The notes beneath the pieces are model-generated. The model searched no databases and was not told where the DNA came from. It worked only from the letters and a program-made list of their open reading frames with translations. Both the position numbers and the translations under genes were made by a program. Below are positions 50,818-60,265 of a DNA stretch of 64,000 nt, piece after piece. Each line of letters begins with the position of its first letter. The first letter of the stretch is position 1. This DNA is from Bythopirellula goksoeyrii (GTDB lineage: Bacteria > Planctomycetota > Planctomycetia > Pirellulales > Lacipirellulaceae). The stretch covers positions 5,343,257-5,407,256 of the forward strand of contig NZ_CP042913.1 of the NCBI RefSeq assembly GCF_008065115.1. The letters are read 5' to 3'.

Positions 50818-53601
50818 ATGAATTGGAACGTTCTGAAGTCGATTTTCAAACGCGATTTTGTGAGCTACTTTTCCAACCCCACGGGCTACGCATTTATTTG
50901 CGTTTTCGTGGTGTTGAGTTCTTTGGCTACCTTCTGGCCCCCCGAGTTTTTCTCGAGCAATCTGGCAAATCTCGACCAACTCAGTCGCTGGCTGCCATTC
51001 ATTATGTTGGTCTTCATCCCGGCGATCACCATGAGCATCTGGGCCGAAGAACGCCGCCAAGGGACCGATGAATTGTTGCTAACCTCCCCAGCGAGCGATT
51101 TCGACGTCGTGCTTGGCAAGTACCTTGCCGGTGTGGCAATCTTTACCGTATCGCTATTGTTCTCCGCATTTTCAATTTTTCTGGTCTTCAAATGGGGCCT
51201 CGGAGACCCCGACGGGGGACTCTTTGTCAGCACCTACATCGGTTACTGGTTCATTGGCTTGGCTATGATCGCGATCGGTATGGTTGCCTCGTTCTTGACC
51301 CAAAATCTCACCGTGGGTTTCATCCTCGGTACCCTGTTCAATATGCCGCTGGCACTCTTTGGCGTGTCGGACTGGTTCATCAAGAATCCCGCGATTGCAC
51401 AAACGGTTCGCCAGTGGGGTGCCTTGGAAAGATTTAAAGACTTCGAACGGGGCGTGATTAGCCTGGGTGGAGCCACCTACTTCATCATGCTCGCTGTGGT
51501 CATGCTCTACATTTGCATGGTGCTGATCGGTCGACGTCACTGGAGTTCTCAGGAAGATGGGAACTCACTGGTCGGACACTATGCGATACGGGCGCTGGCA
51601 CTGCTGGCAGTCGCGATTGGGCTGACCCAATTGGCCAACAACCGTAATTTCCTGCGTGCGGATGTGAGTAGTGCCCAGCTTAGTTCGCTCTCCCCAGACA
51701 CGGTTGAACACATAAAGGAGATCAAAGACGATCCTGAGGCAAATACGATCCAAATCGATGCCTATGTGAGCCCTCAAGTTCCGGCGGAATACACGTCGAC
51801 GAAGCTCAACCTTCTTACCACTTTATCAGAACTCGAAGCTCTCAGCGGCGACAAGGTGCAGGTCAAAATTCACGAGATCGAAAACTACGGCCCCGAAGCC
51901 GTCTTGGCCGAGCAAACTTATGGCATCACTCCCCGCGAGGTTGTCATTACCAAAGGCCGCGAACGGACGCAAGAATCTTTCTTCCTCGGTGCAGCGGTGA
52001 CCTCCGGCCTCGGCAAAGTGGTGATCCCCTTCATGGACAAGGGCATCCCGGTGGAATATGAACTCGTGCGATCCATCGCCACCGTGACCCAGGAAGAAAT
52101 GCTCAAAGTGGGAATTGTCGACACGGGGATTCCGTTTCTGAATCCTGGTGCGGATCGCGCCCGAGAATGGCCGCTGATTACCGAACTCCGTAAGCAATAC
52201 GACGTGGACGACCGAGCCGTCGATCTCGCGCAACCTCTCAAAGGCAATTACGATGTGCTGCTGGTGATTCAACCTTCGATGCTCGGCCCCGAAGAGATGG
52301 ACCACCTGGTCGACGCCGTGCGTAGCGGAACCCCCGCCGCGATTCTCGAAGACCCGCATCCGCATTTCTTTCCCCAGGATATCGCCGGCACAGCCGAGCC
52401 GAAACAATCCCCTGGCATGGGGATGTTTGGAGGCGGTCAGCCGATGCCTAAGGGGGATATCGAACAACTCTGGCGCGTTCTGGGCGTCAACGTCGAACCG
52501 ATGGAAGTTGTCTGGCAAGACTACGCTCCGGACCAAACCGTGAGAGCCTATGCTGACCCCCAATGGATCTTCATCGATTCGGGCAACGGGGCCCAGGAGC
52601 CCTTCAATCTGGAAAGTATTATTTCCTCTGGCCTCAATCAATTGCTGTTGATCTATCCTGGTTCGATCACCAAGGCAGAAGGATCGAAACTCAACTTCGA
52701 GCAACTCGCCGTCACAGGCAGTGGGAATGCCGGCACTGTGGACGCCCTGGCAGTCCGACGACAGGCCCAGAACTCCCAAGTCTTCAGCCGTCAACTCACC
52801 AAAAACTCATACATCATGGCCGCCCACGTCTACGGCAAGCTCACTGACGACGATCTGGAACTAGCCGGCGTCACAGCTCCCAAGCTTGACGACGGCGGGG
52901 TCGCTTCAGCGTCCGGCGAAGAAGATGACAAATCCAAGGATGAAGAATACACCGACGACGACATCGATACCACGGAAGTGAAAGAACGAGAAATCAATGC
53001 CGTGGTCGTTGCTGACATCGATTGGATGATCCCTGACTTCTTCTTCATCCGCCAGAGCGGCGACGGCGAGATTCTTCCGGCGACGCAAAATGTGACTTTC
53101 ATCTTGAACATCATCGATGCCCTGGCTGGCGACGACCGGTTTATTGAGATTCGCAAGAAAACCCGCGAGCATCGCACTTTGGCAAAGGTCGATGAATCAA
53201 CTCAAAAATATCGCGACGAATCGCTCAAGCAGCAAGAAGATTTCGTCAACGAGATTCAAAAAGAAATCGAAGAGGCTCAGAAGCGTTTTGAGGAAAATCT
53301 TGCCGCGGTAGACAAGATCGAGGGCCTGAGTCCCACCGCTCGCGATCAACGCAAGGAAGCCGTCCGCATACGCGAACAAGAACGCCTTGAGAACCAGATG
53401 AAGTCCATTGAGACTCGGCGGAGCCGTAAGCTGAAGCAGATCAGCTACGCCACCGAACAGGAAGTACGCGGTGTGCAGGATCGCTATAAACTCTATGCGA
53501 TCCTCATCCCGCCGATTCCCCCGCTCTTGGTGGCACTCTATGTTTTCTTCCGCCGCCGCGGTGCTGAACAAGAAGGCATTGCCAAAACAAGATTACGCTA
53601 A
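50818..53601 (+). CDS. ABC-2 permease / GldG-like fusion protein
   Basis: The 927-residue protein has an N-terminal ABC-2 permease of about six transmembrane segments (residues 1-265, for example FICVFVVLSSLATFWPP, MLVFIPAITMSIWAEERRQGTDELLLTSP). The GldG-type auxiliary region follows (about 285-780: EVVITKGRERTQESFFLGAA, VGIVDTGIPFLNPGADR). It ends in a coiled coil (about 790-895) and a terminal helix (LYAILIPPIPPLLVALYVFF). It fuses what are separate GldF and GldG proteins elsewhere. It probably pairs with the upstream ATPase; the transported substrate is unknown. Confidence 0.9.
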   Translation: MNWNVLKSIFKRDFVSYFSNPTGYAFICVFVVLSSLATFWPPEFFSSNLANLDQLSRWLPFIMLVFIPAITMSIWAEERRQGTDELLLTSPASDFDVVLGKYLAGVAIFTVSLLFSAFSIFLVFKWGLGDPDGGLFVSTYIGYWFIGLAMIAIGMVASFLTQNLTVGFILGTLFNMPLALFGVSDWFIKNPAIAQTVRQWGALERFKDFERGVISLGGATYFIMLAVVMLYICMVLIGRRHWSSQEDGNSLVGHYAIRALALLAVAIGLTQLANNRNFLRADVSSAQLSSLSPDTVEHIKEIKDDPEANTIQIDAYVSPQVPAEYTSTKLNLLTTLSELEALSGDKVQVKIHEIENYGPEAVLAEQTYGITPREVVITKGRERTQESFFLGAAVTSGLGKVVIPFMDKGIPVEYELVRSIATVTQEEMLKVGIVDTGIPFLNPGADRAREWPLITELRKQYDVDDRAVDLAQPLKGNYDVLLVIQPSMLGPEEMDHLVDAVRSGTPAAILEDPHPHFFPQDIAGTAEPKQSPGMGMFGGGQPMPKGDIEQLWRVLGVNVEPMEVVWQDYAPDQTVRAYADPQWIFIDSGNGAQEPFNLESIISSGLNQLLLIYPGSITKAEGSKLNFEQLAVTGSGNAGTVDALAVRRQAQNSQVFSRQLTKNSYIMAAHVYGKLTDDDLELAGVTAPKLDDGGVASASGEEDDKSKDEEYTDDDIDTTEVKEREINAVVVADIDWMIPDFFFIRQSGDGEILPATQNVTFILNIIDALAGDDRFIEIRKKTREHRTLAKVDESTQKYRDESLKQQEDFVNEIQKEIEEAQKRFEENLAAVDKIEGLSPTARDQRKEAVRIREQERLENQMKSIETRRSRKLKQISYATEQEVRGVQDRYKLYAILIPPIPPLLVALYVFFRRRGAEQEGIAKTRLR

Positions 53602-53618
53602 AACACAATTCCTTATAG

Positions 53619-53639
53619 CCATGGGCGCCAGGCCCATGG
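53619..53639. repeat. Palindrome between the GldG-like and DUF4340 genes
   Basis: CCATGGGCGCCAGGCCCATG-G, a short inverted repeat in the 104-base gap. Its sequence differs from the REP-like family. Confidence 0.7.
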
Positions 53640-53705
53640 TTCTGAAAATCACAGTCGCAGGCTCCCGCTAGCGGCTACCAAAGAAATTAGACGGACAGAA
53701 AAACC

Positions 53706-55496
53706 ATGAGTGAAATGGCAAAGACGCTGGCATTTGTTGCCGCTGCCGCGCTGGCATTGATGGCTGCTTTTGTGGTAGCTCCTCGCGAGAATACATTCGA
53801 CGTCGAATCACTTGTCGGCCAACGGCTTAATGAATTCGATATCGATGCGCCCAAACGCCTCAAGATCGTCAAGTTTAATCCCGAAACAGCGTCGACGAAT
53901 GAATTTGAGGTCGCCGAAGAGAATGGTCTCTGGACCATTCCTTCCAAGCAAGGCTATCCGGCGGATGCGGCGAAGCAGATGGCCGAAGCCGCCACGTGCT
54001 TAATTGATCGCGAGGTACTCCGTGTTGCCGCTTCAAGTGCAAGCCAACATGCCGACCTTGGAGTGGTCGATCCCACTTCTTCAAACCTTGATTCTCAAGA
54101 TGAGGGAGTCGGTATTCGGGTGACCATGTCGGACAACAACAACGACAACCTCACAGACATGATCGTCGGCAAACCGGTCAAAGATGCCGAGGGGCAATAC
54201 TATGTCCGTCGCACCAATCAAGACGTGGTCTACGTCGTAACACTCGATCCAGAGAAACTCTCGACCAACTTTCAGGATTGGATCGAGGATGATCTGTTGA
54301 AGATCAACTCGTTCGATATCCGCAAGGTCGCGATCAAGGATTATTCGGCCGAGATGATGATTACCTTGGCAGGTATCCAAATGGATTGGGACCGCCGAGC
54401 GGAGATGACACTCACCTATGACGCCGACACCTCGGAGTGGCAGGCTGAGTCTCTTCAAGAGTTCGACAAAGACGGTAAAAAATATATCGACTTTACAATT
54501 GCCGACGACGAAGAGTTGAATCAAGAAGCACTGAAGGATCTCGCCGATGGACTGGACGATCTGCTGCTTGTCGACGTTGAACGCAAACCCGCCGGACTGA
54601 GTGCCGACTTGAAAGCGGGCGACGATTTCATGAAAGATAACGCCGCCGCCACCAGCTTGATGGCCCGAGGCTTCGCGCCTGTCGCCATTGGCCCGAACAA
54701 GCAATCGGACATTCTCTCCAGCGAGGGAGAAGTGACCGCTTCTTTGCAGGATGGCGTGGAGTATGTCCTCCGTTTCGGCAACTTGCAAATGGATACCGAG
54801 ACCGGAGAGACCAAACCGGTGGAGACCGAGGAGGGTGCAGCACCCTCGGGTGACAATATCCACCGGTATCTCTTTGTCATGGCACGGTTCAATGAAAACA
54901 TGATCGAGAAACCAGAGCTCGAAGAACTCCCCGCCCTCCCAGAAGACTCCAAGGAAGATGCCGATACCGAATCCGGCGAGGATGCTTCAGCAGCCGAGGA
55001 GCCCGCCTCCGACGAATCAGCATCCGACGATTCCGAAGCAGAAGAGTCTGACGAAGCATCTACTGACACAGAGACTCCGCCTACGGACGAGGCCACCCCT
55101 GAAGACGAATCCAACGCCGAAGATTCTGAAGATGCTGACGAGAATGCCGATGCTGAATCCGACGAGACTGATTCCGAAGAAACATCCAAAGACGAAGAAC
55201 TCGCTGATATCATCGAAAAGCGTAAATCCATTGAGGAAGAAAACCAGCGTCGGCTCGATGAATACCAAGCGAAAATCAAAGAAGGCAAGGAGCGCGTTGC
55301 CGAGCTGAATGAGCGTTTCGGTGATTGGTACTACGTGATCTCGAACGACGTCTACCAGAAGATTCACCTCGGTCTCGATAAACTCGTCAAGAAAAAAGAA
55401 GCCGAGGGCGAGACCGGCGAGGCTGCTTCAGCAGCCGATGAAGGAGTCCCAGGCCTACCGAATCTCCCACTCGGCGGAGCTCCAGCACCCCAGTGA
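53706..55496 (+). CDS. DUF4340 domain protein with acidic low-complexity region
   Basis: The 596-residue product has an N-terminal hydrophobic helix (about residues 5-21, TLAFVAAAALALMAAFVVA) and a DUF4340-type extracytoplasmic region (about 30-400). An acidic E/D/S/A/T-rich stretch follows (about 410-500), then a charged coil (IEKRKSIEEENQRRLDEYQAK). The C-terminus is GAPAPQ. It is the third gene of the ABC/GldG operon, in the usual planctomycete order. Function unknown. Confidence 0.88.
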   Translation: MSEMAKTLAFVAAAALALMAAFVVAPRENTFDVESLVGQRLNEFDIDAPKRLKIVKFNPETASTNEFEVAEENGLWTIPSKQGYPADAAKQMAEAATCLIDREVLRVAASSASQHADLGVVDPTSSNLDSQDEGVGIRVTMSDNNNDNLTDMIVGKPVKDAEGQYYVRRTNQDVVYVVTLDPEKLSTNFQDWIEDDLLKINSFDIRKVAIKDYSAEMMITLAGIQMDWDRRAEMTLTYDADTSEWQAESLQEFDKDGKKYIDFTIADDEELNQEALKDLADGLDDLLLVDVERKPAGLSADLKAGDDFMKDNAAATSLMARGFAPVAIGPNKQSDILSSEGEVTASLQDGVEYVLRFGNLQMDTETGETKPVETEEGAAPSGDNIHRYLFVMARFNENMIEKPELEELPALPEDSKEDADTESGEDASAAEEPASDESASDDSEAEESDEASTDTETPPTDEATPEDESNAEDSEDADENADAESDETDSEETSKDEELADIIEKRKSIEEENQRRLDEYQAKIKEGKERVAELNERFGDWYYVISNDVYQKIHLGLDKLVKKKEAEGETGEAASAADEGVPGLPNLPLGGAPAPQ

Positions 55497-55500
55497 TTCG

Positions 55501-55818
55501 CTAGGCCTGCACCTCACCCAACTCACGCAGCAAGTCCAATGTAAAAAGCCCCGTGTTGTGACCATCGCTGAAATCGATGGCATAAGCGTAGCGGCCTTGC
55601 GGCTCCATTCTGGTGATCGCCAGCGGCTGCGTCTCCTCAGGCTTGAGAATGGGCATCAGCTCGGTCGGTGCAGGCTTGCTACGTTTTTCAATGCAAGTCG
55701 CACAGGGACAATTCTCCCTGAGTTCCCGAATCGTATAGCGAATAACGATCTCATCGCTCCAGGAAATCTGCAACGTATCGGGGTCTAACAGCGTCAACTC
55801 AATCGGTTGCGGAATCAT
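55501..55818 (-). CDS. DUF971 domain protein
   Basis: The 105-residue product shows the DUF971 pattern: LTLLDPDTLQISWSDEIVIRYTIRELRENCPCATCI, with the paired cysteines, and RMEPQGRYAYAIDFSDGHNTGLFTLDLLREL. The domain also occurs at the N-terminus of gamma-butyrobetaine hydroxylases and is linked to iron-sulfur biology. The ATG overlaps the stop of the upstream gene by one base (TGATG), so they are coupled. Confidence 0.88.
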   Translation of the reverse strand: MIPQPIELTLLDPDTLQISWSDEIVIRYTIRELRENCPCATCIEKRSKPAPTELMPILKPEETQPLAITRMEPQGRYAYAIDFSDGHNTGLFTLDLLRELGEVQA

Positions 55819-57095
55819 CAATCACTCTTTCGCTCGTCAATAAATCGACGTCCTTTGCCTTCGTATCGAGGCAAAGACTGGGGTTCTGCCTGTTGGACTT
55901 CAACTCGAAGACCTAAACGTAAATTCAATGCTTCCGCAATTCGACTTGGCTGCTGAAGTAGGTCTTCCACTTCAAGTAGCATTTCATCCAGCTCACCCCG
56001 TTTTCCAATGGTAAACCGATATTCGGCTACCTCGGGAAAACTATGCAGAATTTCTTCGATAGAGCTTGGAAAGATATTCACACCCCGCACAACAAACATA
56101 TCATCGGTGCGCCCCAGCACTCCACCGGAAAGCAGCACGAATCGATTCTCCCCCTCAGTCGGCCAATAAGGTCGCACGAGGTCTCCTGTTTGATAGCGGA
56201 TCACCGGCATGCCGGATCGACCCAGCGGGGTCAAAACCAATTGTGCTAACTCCCCTTCGGCTGCGCTCTTACCAGTTTCAACCGAAATAAACTCGGCCAC
56301 GAATTCGCTTTCCAGCACATGCAAGCCCGTGCCACGAGTGTCGCCGAAACCCCAAGGGCCAACTTCACTTGCACCACTATGATCCGTAACTTGAGCCCCC
56401 CAAGCCGCCTCAATCCTAGCACAAGTTGCAGGGATCGATCCCCCTGGCTCACCCGCGACGACAATCTTGCGAATTTGCAAATCGGCCGCGAGGTCGAATC
56501 CGTTTTGTTTGGCTACTTCACCCAGATGCAAAGCATACGTCGGCGTACAGAATAGCACTGTCGCACCAGTGCGCTGCATCATCTCCAGTCGCCCCAGGGT
56601 GCTCATCCCTCCCCCAGGAATTGCCAGCGTCCCGCGATCGACGAGCGCATCATGGGCACTCCAGAATCCAATGAACGGGCCAAATGAAAACGCCAACATC
56701 GCTCGATCGCTCTCGGTCACCTGCGCGGCATCAAGCACATACTGCCAACAATCGACCCACCACTGCCAATCTTCGCTCGTGTCGAGCACAGTCAGAGGTC
56801 GACCGCGCGTTCCGGAGGTTTGGTGGTAGCGCACGTAGCGATCCAGTGGCCAAGTGACATTCGTCGGGTTGCCATTTTCTCCAACCAGTTCCTCCTTGGT
56901 TGTCATCGGCAACTCGGTGAGCTGCTCTAGTGACTCCAATTGCTGCGGGCAATCGACTAACTTGGTGGCATAGAACTTGTTTTGCGGACGTATCGTTGAA
57001 AGCAAGTTGTTGACCCGCGCCAACTGATGCTCTTCAAGGAGTTCACGGTCCAAGCTCTCAAACTGGCGACGCTGCTCGATGGAAAGATGTGACAT
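55818..57095 (-). CDS. Phenylacetate-CoA ligase-like AMP-dependent enzyme
   Basis: The 425-residue product is of the PaaK family of AMP-forming ligases. Visible motifs are the ATP loop YHQTSGTRGRPL, HSGASEVGPWGFGD, YQTGDLVRPYWP and GRTDDMFVVRGVNIFPSSIEE, with the C-terminal domain ending RRFIDERKSD. The acid substrate cannot be told. The start at ATG 57095 is preferred over a TTG 12 codons upstream, which overlaps the regulator's stop. Confidence 0.9.
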   Translation of the reverse strand: MSHLSIEQRRQFESLDRELLEEHQLARVNNLLSTIRPQNKFYATKLVDCPQQLESLEQLTELPMTTKEELVGENGNPTNVTWPLDRYVRYHQTSGTRGRPLTVLDTSEDWQWWVDCWQYVLDAAQVTESDRAMLAFSFGPFIGFWSAHDALVDRGTLAIPGGGMSTLGRLEMMQRTGATVLFCTPTYALHLGEVAKQNGFDLAADLQIRKIVVAGEPGGSIPATCARIEAAWGAQVTDHSGASEVGPWGFGDTRGTGLHVLESEFVAEFISVETGKSAAEGELAQLVLTPLGRSGMPVIRYQTGDLVRPYWPTEGENRFVLLSGGVLGRTDDMFVVRGVNIFPSSIEEILHSFPEVAEYRFTIGKRGELDEMLLEVEDLLQQPSRIAEALNLRLGLRVEVQQAEPQSLPRYEGKGRRFIDERKSD

Positions 57096-57120
57096 GAGTA
57101 CTTTCGATTGCAACGTGCTG

Positions 57121-58965
57121 CTAGCGGTCAATATTGTAAAGCTCGATCTTTCGATACAACGTCGCCCGACCGATGTTTAGCAGTTTGGCTGCCTCGGGGA
57201 CATTGTTGTCAGTTCGCTTGAGTGCTTCGATGATCAGCTTTCGCTCCCAACGATCAATCTCCAACGTGTCGAGCTCCTGGTCTCCCACGTCGTGCAGGCC
57301 CAGATCACGCGGACGGATCCCTTCGTCATCCGCCAGCACGACCGCACTATCGATCACGTTACGAAGTTGCCGCACATTGCCGGGCCAACGATACTCTAGT
57401 AACTTCGCACGAGCTTCATCGCTCATCTCTAGCTGCGGTCGGCCTCGTTGCTTGCGATAGTGGTCGAGGAAGAAATCGATCAAGAGGCTCACGTCGCCGT
57501 CCCGGTCTCGCAACGGCGGCAAGTGCAATTCAAAAACACTCAAGCGGTAATAGAGATCCTCGCGAAATCTCTTCTCGCGGACATAACTCTTCAGATCCTG
57601 ATTCGTGGCAGCAATCACGCGCACATCGACCTGCACTTCCTGGGTCGAACCGACAGGCAAAAAAGGATGCCCTTCGAGAATCCGCAGCAACTTGGCCTGG
57701 CCCTCCAGCGGCATTTCGCCGATTTCATCGAGAAACAAAGTCCCCAAGTCACATTGCTCGAAGAATCCGATATGATCGCGGTCAGCTCCCGTAAAGGCAC
57801 CGGCCTGATGTCCGAAGAGTTGACTCTCCATTAATTCCTCAGGAATCGCCGCACAGTTGACCGACATCATCGGTCGATCAGATCGGTGGCTCGCGCGGTG
57901 AATCGCCCGGGCAACTAGTTCTTTGCCCGAGCCACTTTCTCCACGGATCAGCACACACCCAGGTGCCGCTCCGACACGTTGGATCTTCGTCTGCAGTTCC
58001 TGCATGGCCCGGCTTTCACCGACAAGCTCGTCGTAGCCGGGCGAAGCATTGACCAAATGCTGAAAATCGGTCCGCATGCTCGCCTGCGACCGCGCTCGCA
58101 CCAACGAAATAGCAGCTAGATTTGCAACCGCAATAACAAAATCAAAGTCTGATTGCCGAAACCTCCCGTCGCGTAGATAAACGTGAATTGCGCCCAAGGT
58201 TCGCCGATCGCCATTGGCCTTTTTCTGGACCAACGGTGCGCATACAGCATCGGCAAAAGTGACGCTGCTCTTGGGAGTCTCACCGGCAGACTGATTCGCT
58301 ACCCACACCGCGTGCCCCTGGCGCATCACCAATTCCGTAAGCGACTGGCTCAGTCGAACACATTCCGCCCGTTCTTTGGGAATGACGACCTTTGGCTTGA
58401 GCTGGTCCTCATCATCCACCCACAAGAAGCCGACCACGGCCGCCTTCGTCCTCTCTCGCAATAACTCCAAAGAGATGCGGATCACTTCATCCGGTTCTTC
58501 GCAACCCAGCAAATGAATGCTCAGTTGGTAGAGCAACATCAACTCTTGCACTTGCTCTGGAGTCGGCAGGGCAGACAGCACCTCCTGATTCGTCTGCTGC
58601 ACAGCAATCGGTTTGTCCTGAACAATTGTCTGAGTTTGGCTCAGATCATTCGTATCGGCCGTGGCAGGTTGGTCTGAGAGATGAAACTCAAAGGCATAGG
58701 AGCCAATTTGCAATTTGTGCCCATCTCCCAGGGTGGCTTCTTCCACCTTTTGTCCATTGACGAGTGTCCCATTGCGACTGCCATGATCTCGTACAACCCA
58801 ACAGTCATCCTCAAAGTTAATGACCGCGTGGACCCGCGAACACATCGGATCTGGAACACTGATATGGCAATCACTCCCTCGCCCCAAGAGCATTTTGATG
58901 CTGGGGTCCAAAGTATAATTGGTACCCGCCTGCTTGCCCGTTTGGATAGTGAGGTATGCGTACAA
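57121..58965 (-). CDS. FHA-GAF-AAA(sigma-54)-Fis transcriptional regulator
   Basis: The 614-residue protein has an N-terminal FHA domain (about residues 26-85: LLGRGSDCHISV, CSRVHA, DHGSRNGTLVNG) and a GAF-type middle region (about 150-290). The sigma-54-interacting AAA+ domain follows (about 315-545), with Walker A GESGSGKE, the GAFTGAD loop and LFLDEIGEMP. A Fis-type HTH ends the chain (NVPEAAKLLNIGRATLYRKI). It would activate sigma-54 promoters in response to a phosphothreonine ligand. The only in-frame start at the domain boundary is TTG 58965. Its gene precedes the ligase gene. Confidence 0.93.
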   Translation of the reverse strand: MYAYLTIQTGKQAGTNYTLDPSIKMLLGRGSDCHISVPDPMCSRVHAVINFEDDCWVVRDHGSRNGTLVNGQKVEEATLGDGHKLQIGSYAFEFHLSDQPATADTNDLSQTQTIVQDKPIAVQQTNQEVLSALPTPEQVQELMLLYQLSIHLLGCEEPDEVIRISLELLRERTKAAVVGFLWVDDEDQLKPKVVIPKERAECVRLSQSLTELVMRQGHAVWVANQSAGETPKSSVTFADAVCAPLVQKKANGDRRTLGAIHVYLRDGRFRQSDFDFVIAVANLAAISLVRARSQASMRTDFQHLVNASPGYDELVGESRAMQELQTKIQRVGAAPGCVLIRGESGSGKELVARAIHRASHRSDRPMMSVNCAAIPEELMESQLFGHQAGAFTGADRDHIGFFEQCDLGTLFLDEIGEMPLEGQAKLLRILEGHPFLPVGSTQEVQVDVRVIAATNQDLKSYVREKRFREDLYYRLSVFELHLPPLRDRDGDVSLLIDFFLDHYRKQRGRPQLEMSDEARAKLLEYRWPGNVRQLRNVIDSAVVLADDEGIRPRDLGLHDVGDQELDTLEIDRWERKLIIEALKRTDNNVPEAAKLLNIGRATLYRKIELYNIDR

Positions 58966-59155
58966 AGATTCGAACCGACGAGTGGTGCTAAGTATGGAAA
59001 CTACAATGCTTCATCCTAACGAACCATCCGCAATCTGGAAGAGCACCCCCCTGCACTTCCAGGCAAGAAACCACTTCGCTGCAACGCACTTCTTGTGACC
59101 AAAACATCGCTCTGGTACACTTACTAGCTTCCCTGGCGGCATCCACAACCGCCCT

Positions 59156-59230
59156 CGGGCTGTAGCTCAGCTTGGCTAGAGCGCTGCGTTCGGGACGCAG
59201 AGGTCGCAAGTTCAAATCTTGTCAGCCCGA
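59156..59230 (+). tRNA. tRNA-Pro(CGG)
   Basis: A 75-nucleotide cloverleaf: acceptor CGGGCTG (59156-59162) pairs with CAGCCCG (59223-59229), and A is the discriminator. The D-arm is GCTC/GAGC, the anticodon stem CTGCG/CGCAG encloses TTCGGGA (anticodon CGG), and the T-arm is GCAAG/CTTGT around TTCAAAT. CCA is not encoded. Confidence 0.95.
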
Positions 59231-59259
59231 CTTTACGTAAACCTCGGCGTGCAGAATCA

Positions 59260-59979
59260 CTACTGGGGAAATTTTAGCAGCGGCAGAGGTAGTTCTTCAG
59301 CGGGCTGTTCGCCTGGAGCTGGAATCTCGACTGGCGGCTGATCCATCGCCTCGGGTTCAAGAGGATCAGGAGCTTCGGTTGGCAAACTCAGCAGCGAGAC
59401 ATACTCCCGCAATAAGCGGTGTGTTGAGCGGAATGAGTTCAGTTGCGCGATCTTCCGCGATTGTCTTTCGCTGGCAACCTGATCGAAATTGTCGAGCGCC
59501 GATTGTACCGCCTCCGGATCGGGCTGAACCTGTTCACCACTTTCGGCAGGGAGATTTCCCTGCCTAAATTCAGACGGCAATTGCAATACCGATTGCCAAT
59601 GACTTCCCGAGCGGAACCCGGCCAGATCGCGATCGAGTCGCCAGGCAGACTTGGCAACGAGGCGACGTTGACGCTCCAACAGCGAAAGTTCGGCAACGTC
59701 CTCAACATGGTTGCCGCTTCTGCTCTGCACATTCGCATGTGTTTCTGCAGAAGGGGGTTGATAGTATTGACGGCCGAAAGTCGGTGTGCCGCCATCAACT
59801 CTCGTAAACGGAGCCCGCACACTCGTGCCATAGGGAGTCCGATAGACACGCACAAACGGCGCCTTCACATAACCGGGCCCAACTTGAACCAATTGAGCCT
59901 CAGCAACATTCGCGGCAGCAAGAAAAAATGTCAACAGTGCCAGGAGAGAAACGCAAGAATGGGAGAGCATTCGCTTCAT
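59260..59979 (-). CDS. Secreted protein, function unknown
   Basis: The 239-residue product has a signal peptide (about residues 1-28, ending NVAEAQ). It continues VGPGYVKAPFVRVYRTPYGTSVRAPFTRV, a pattern I have seen in planctomycete exported proteins. A helical part (ELSLLERQRRLVAKSAWRL) and a Pro/Glu-rich tail (EPEAMDQPPVEIPAPGEQP) follow. No family recognised. It starts near the tRNA on the other strand. Confidence 0.65.
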   Translation of the reverse strand: MKRMLSHSCVSLLALLTFFLAAANVAEAQLVQVGPGYVKAPFVRVYRTPYGTSVRAPFTRVDGGTPTFGRQYYQPPSAETHANVQSRSGNHVEDVAELSLLERQRRLVAKSAWRLDRDLAGFRSGSHWQSVLQLPSEFRQGNLPAESGEQVQPDPEAVQSALDNFDQVASERQSRKIAQLNSFRSTHRLLREYVSLLSLPTEAPDPLEPEAMDQPPVEIPAPGEQPAEELPLPLLKFPQ

Positions 59980-60265
59980 AGAGAACTCCGATGATCGTTG
60001 TCAGCGTGAAGTGCCCCCTATAAGTACGTCGGTGCCTGCTCAAGGCGAACTTGACCTTCATCGACTCTCGACTCACACTTGCCGGCACACCTACAACGAT
60101 TATGCGGACTGGCCCAGCACTGCCGGCCCTACAGAGGGGCCACGATTGTCGTGCCTCGATATCGCAAAAGCCAACAAACCAATAGCTGCTAAGCTAGTCG
60201 AATTGATCAGTGCGACGGGGGGGGGACTGCTACCTTAAGCAACGTCTGGCCCCGACGCCGTTGCG

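Noticed and set aside
51826-52794. 322-codon open frame antisense to the GldG-like gene
   Set aside because: The sense frame is a recognisable GldG-type fusion. The antisense product has no domain character.
60011-60238. 75-codon frame between the secreted protein and kinase genes
   Set aside because: No motif, and it lies in the divergent intergenic space.
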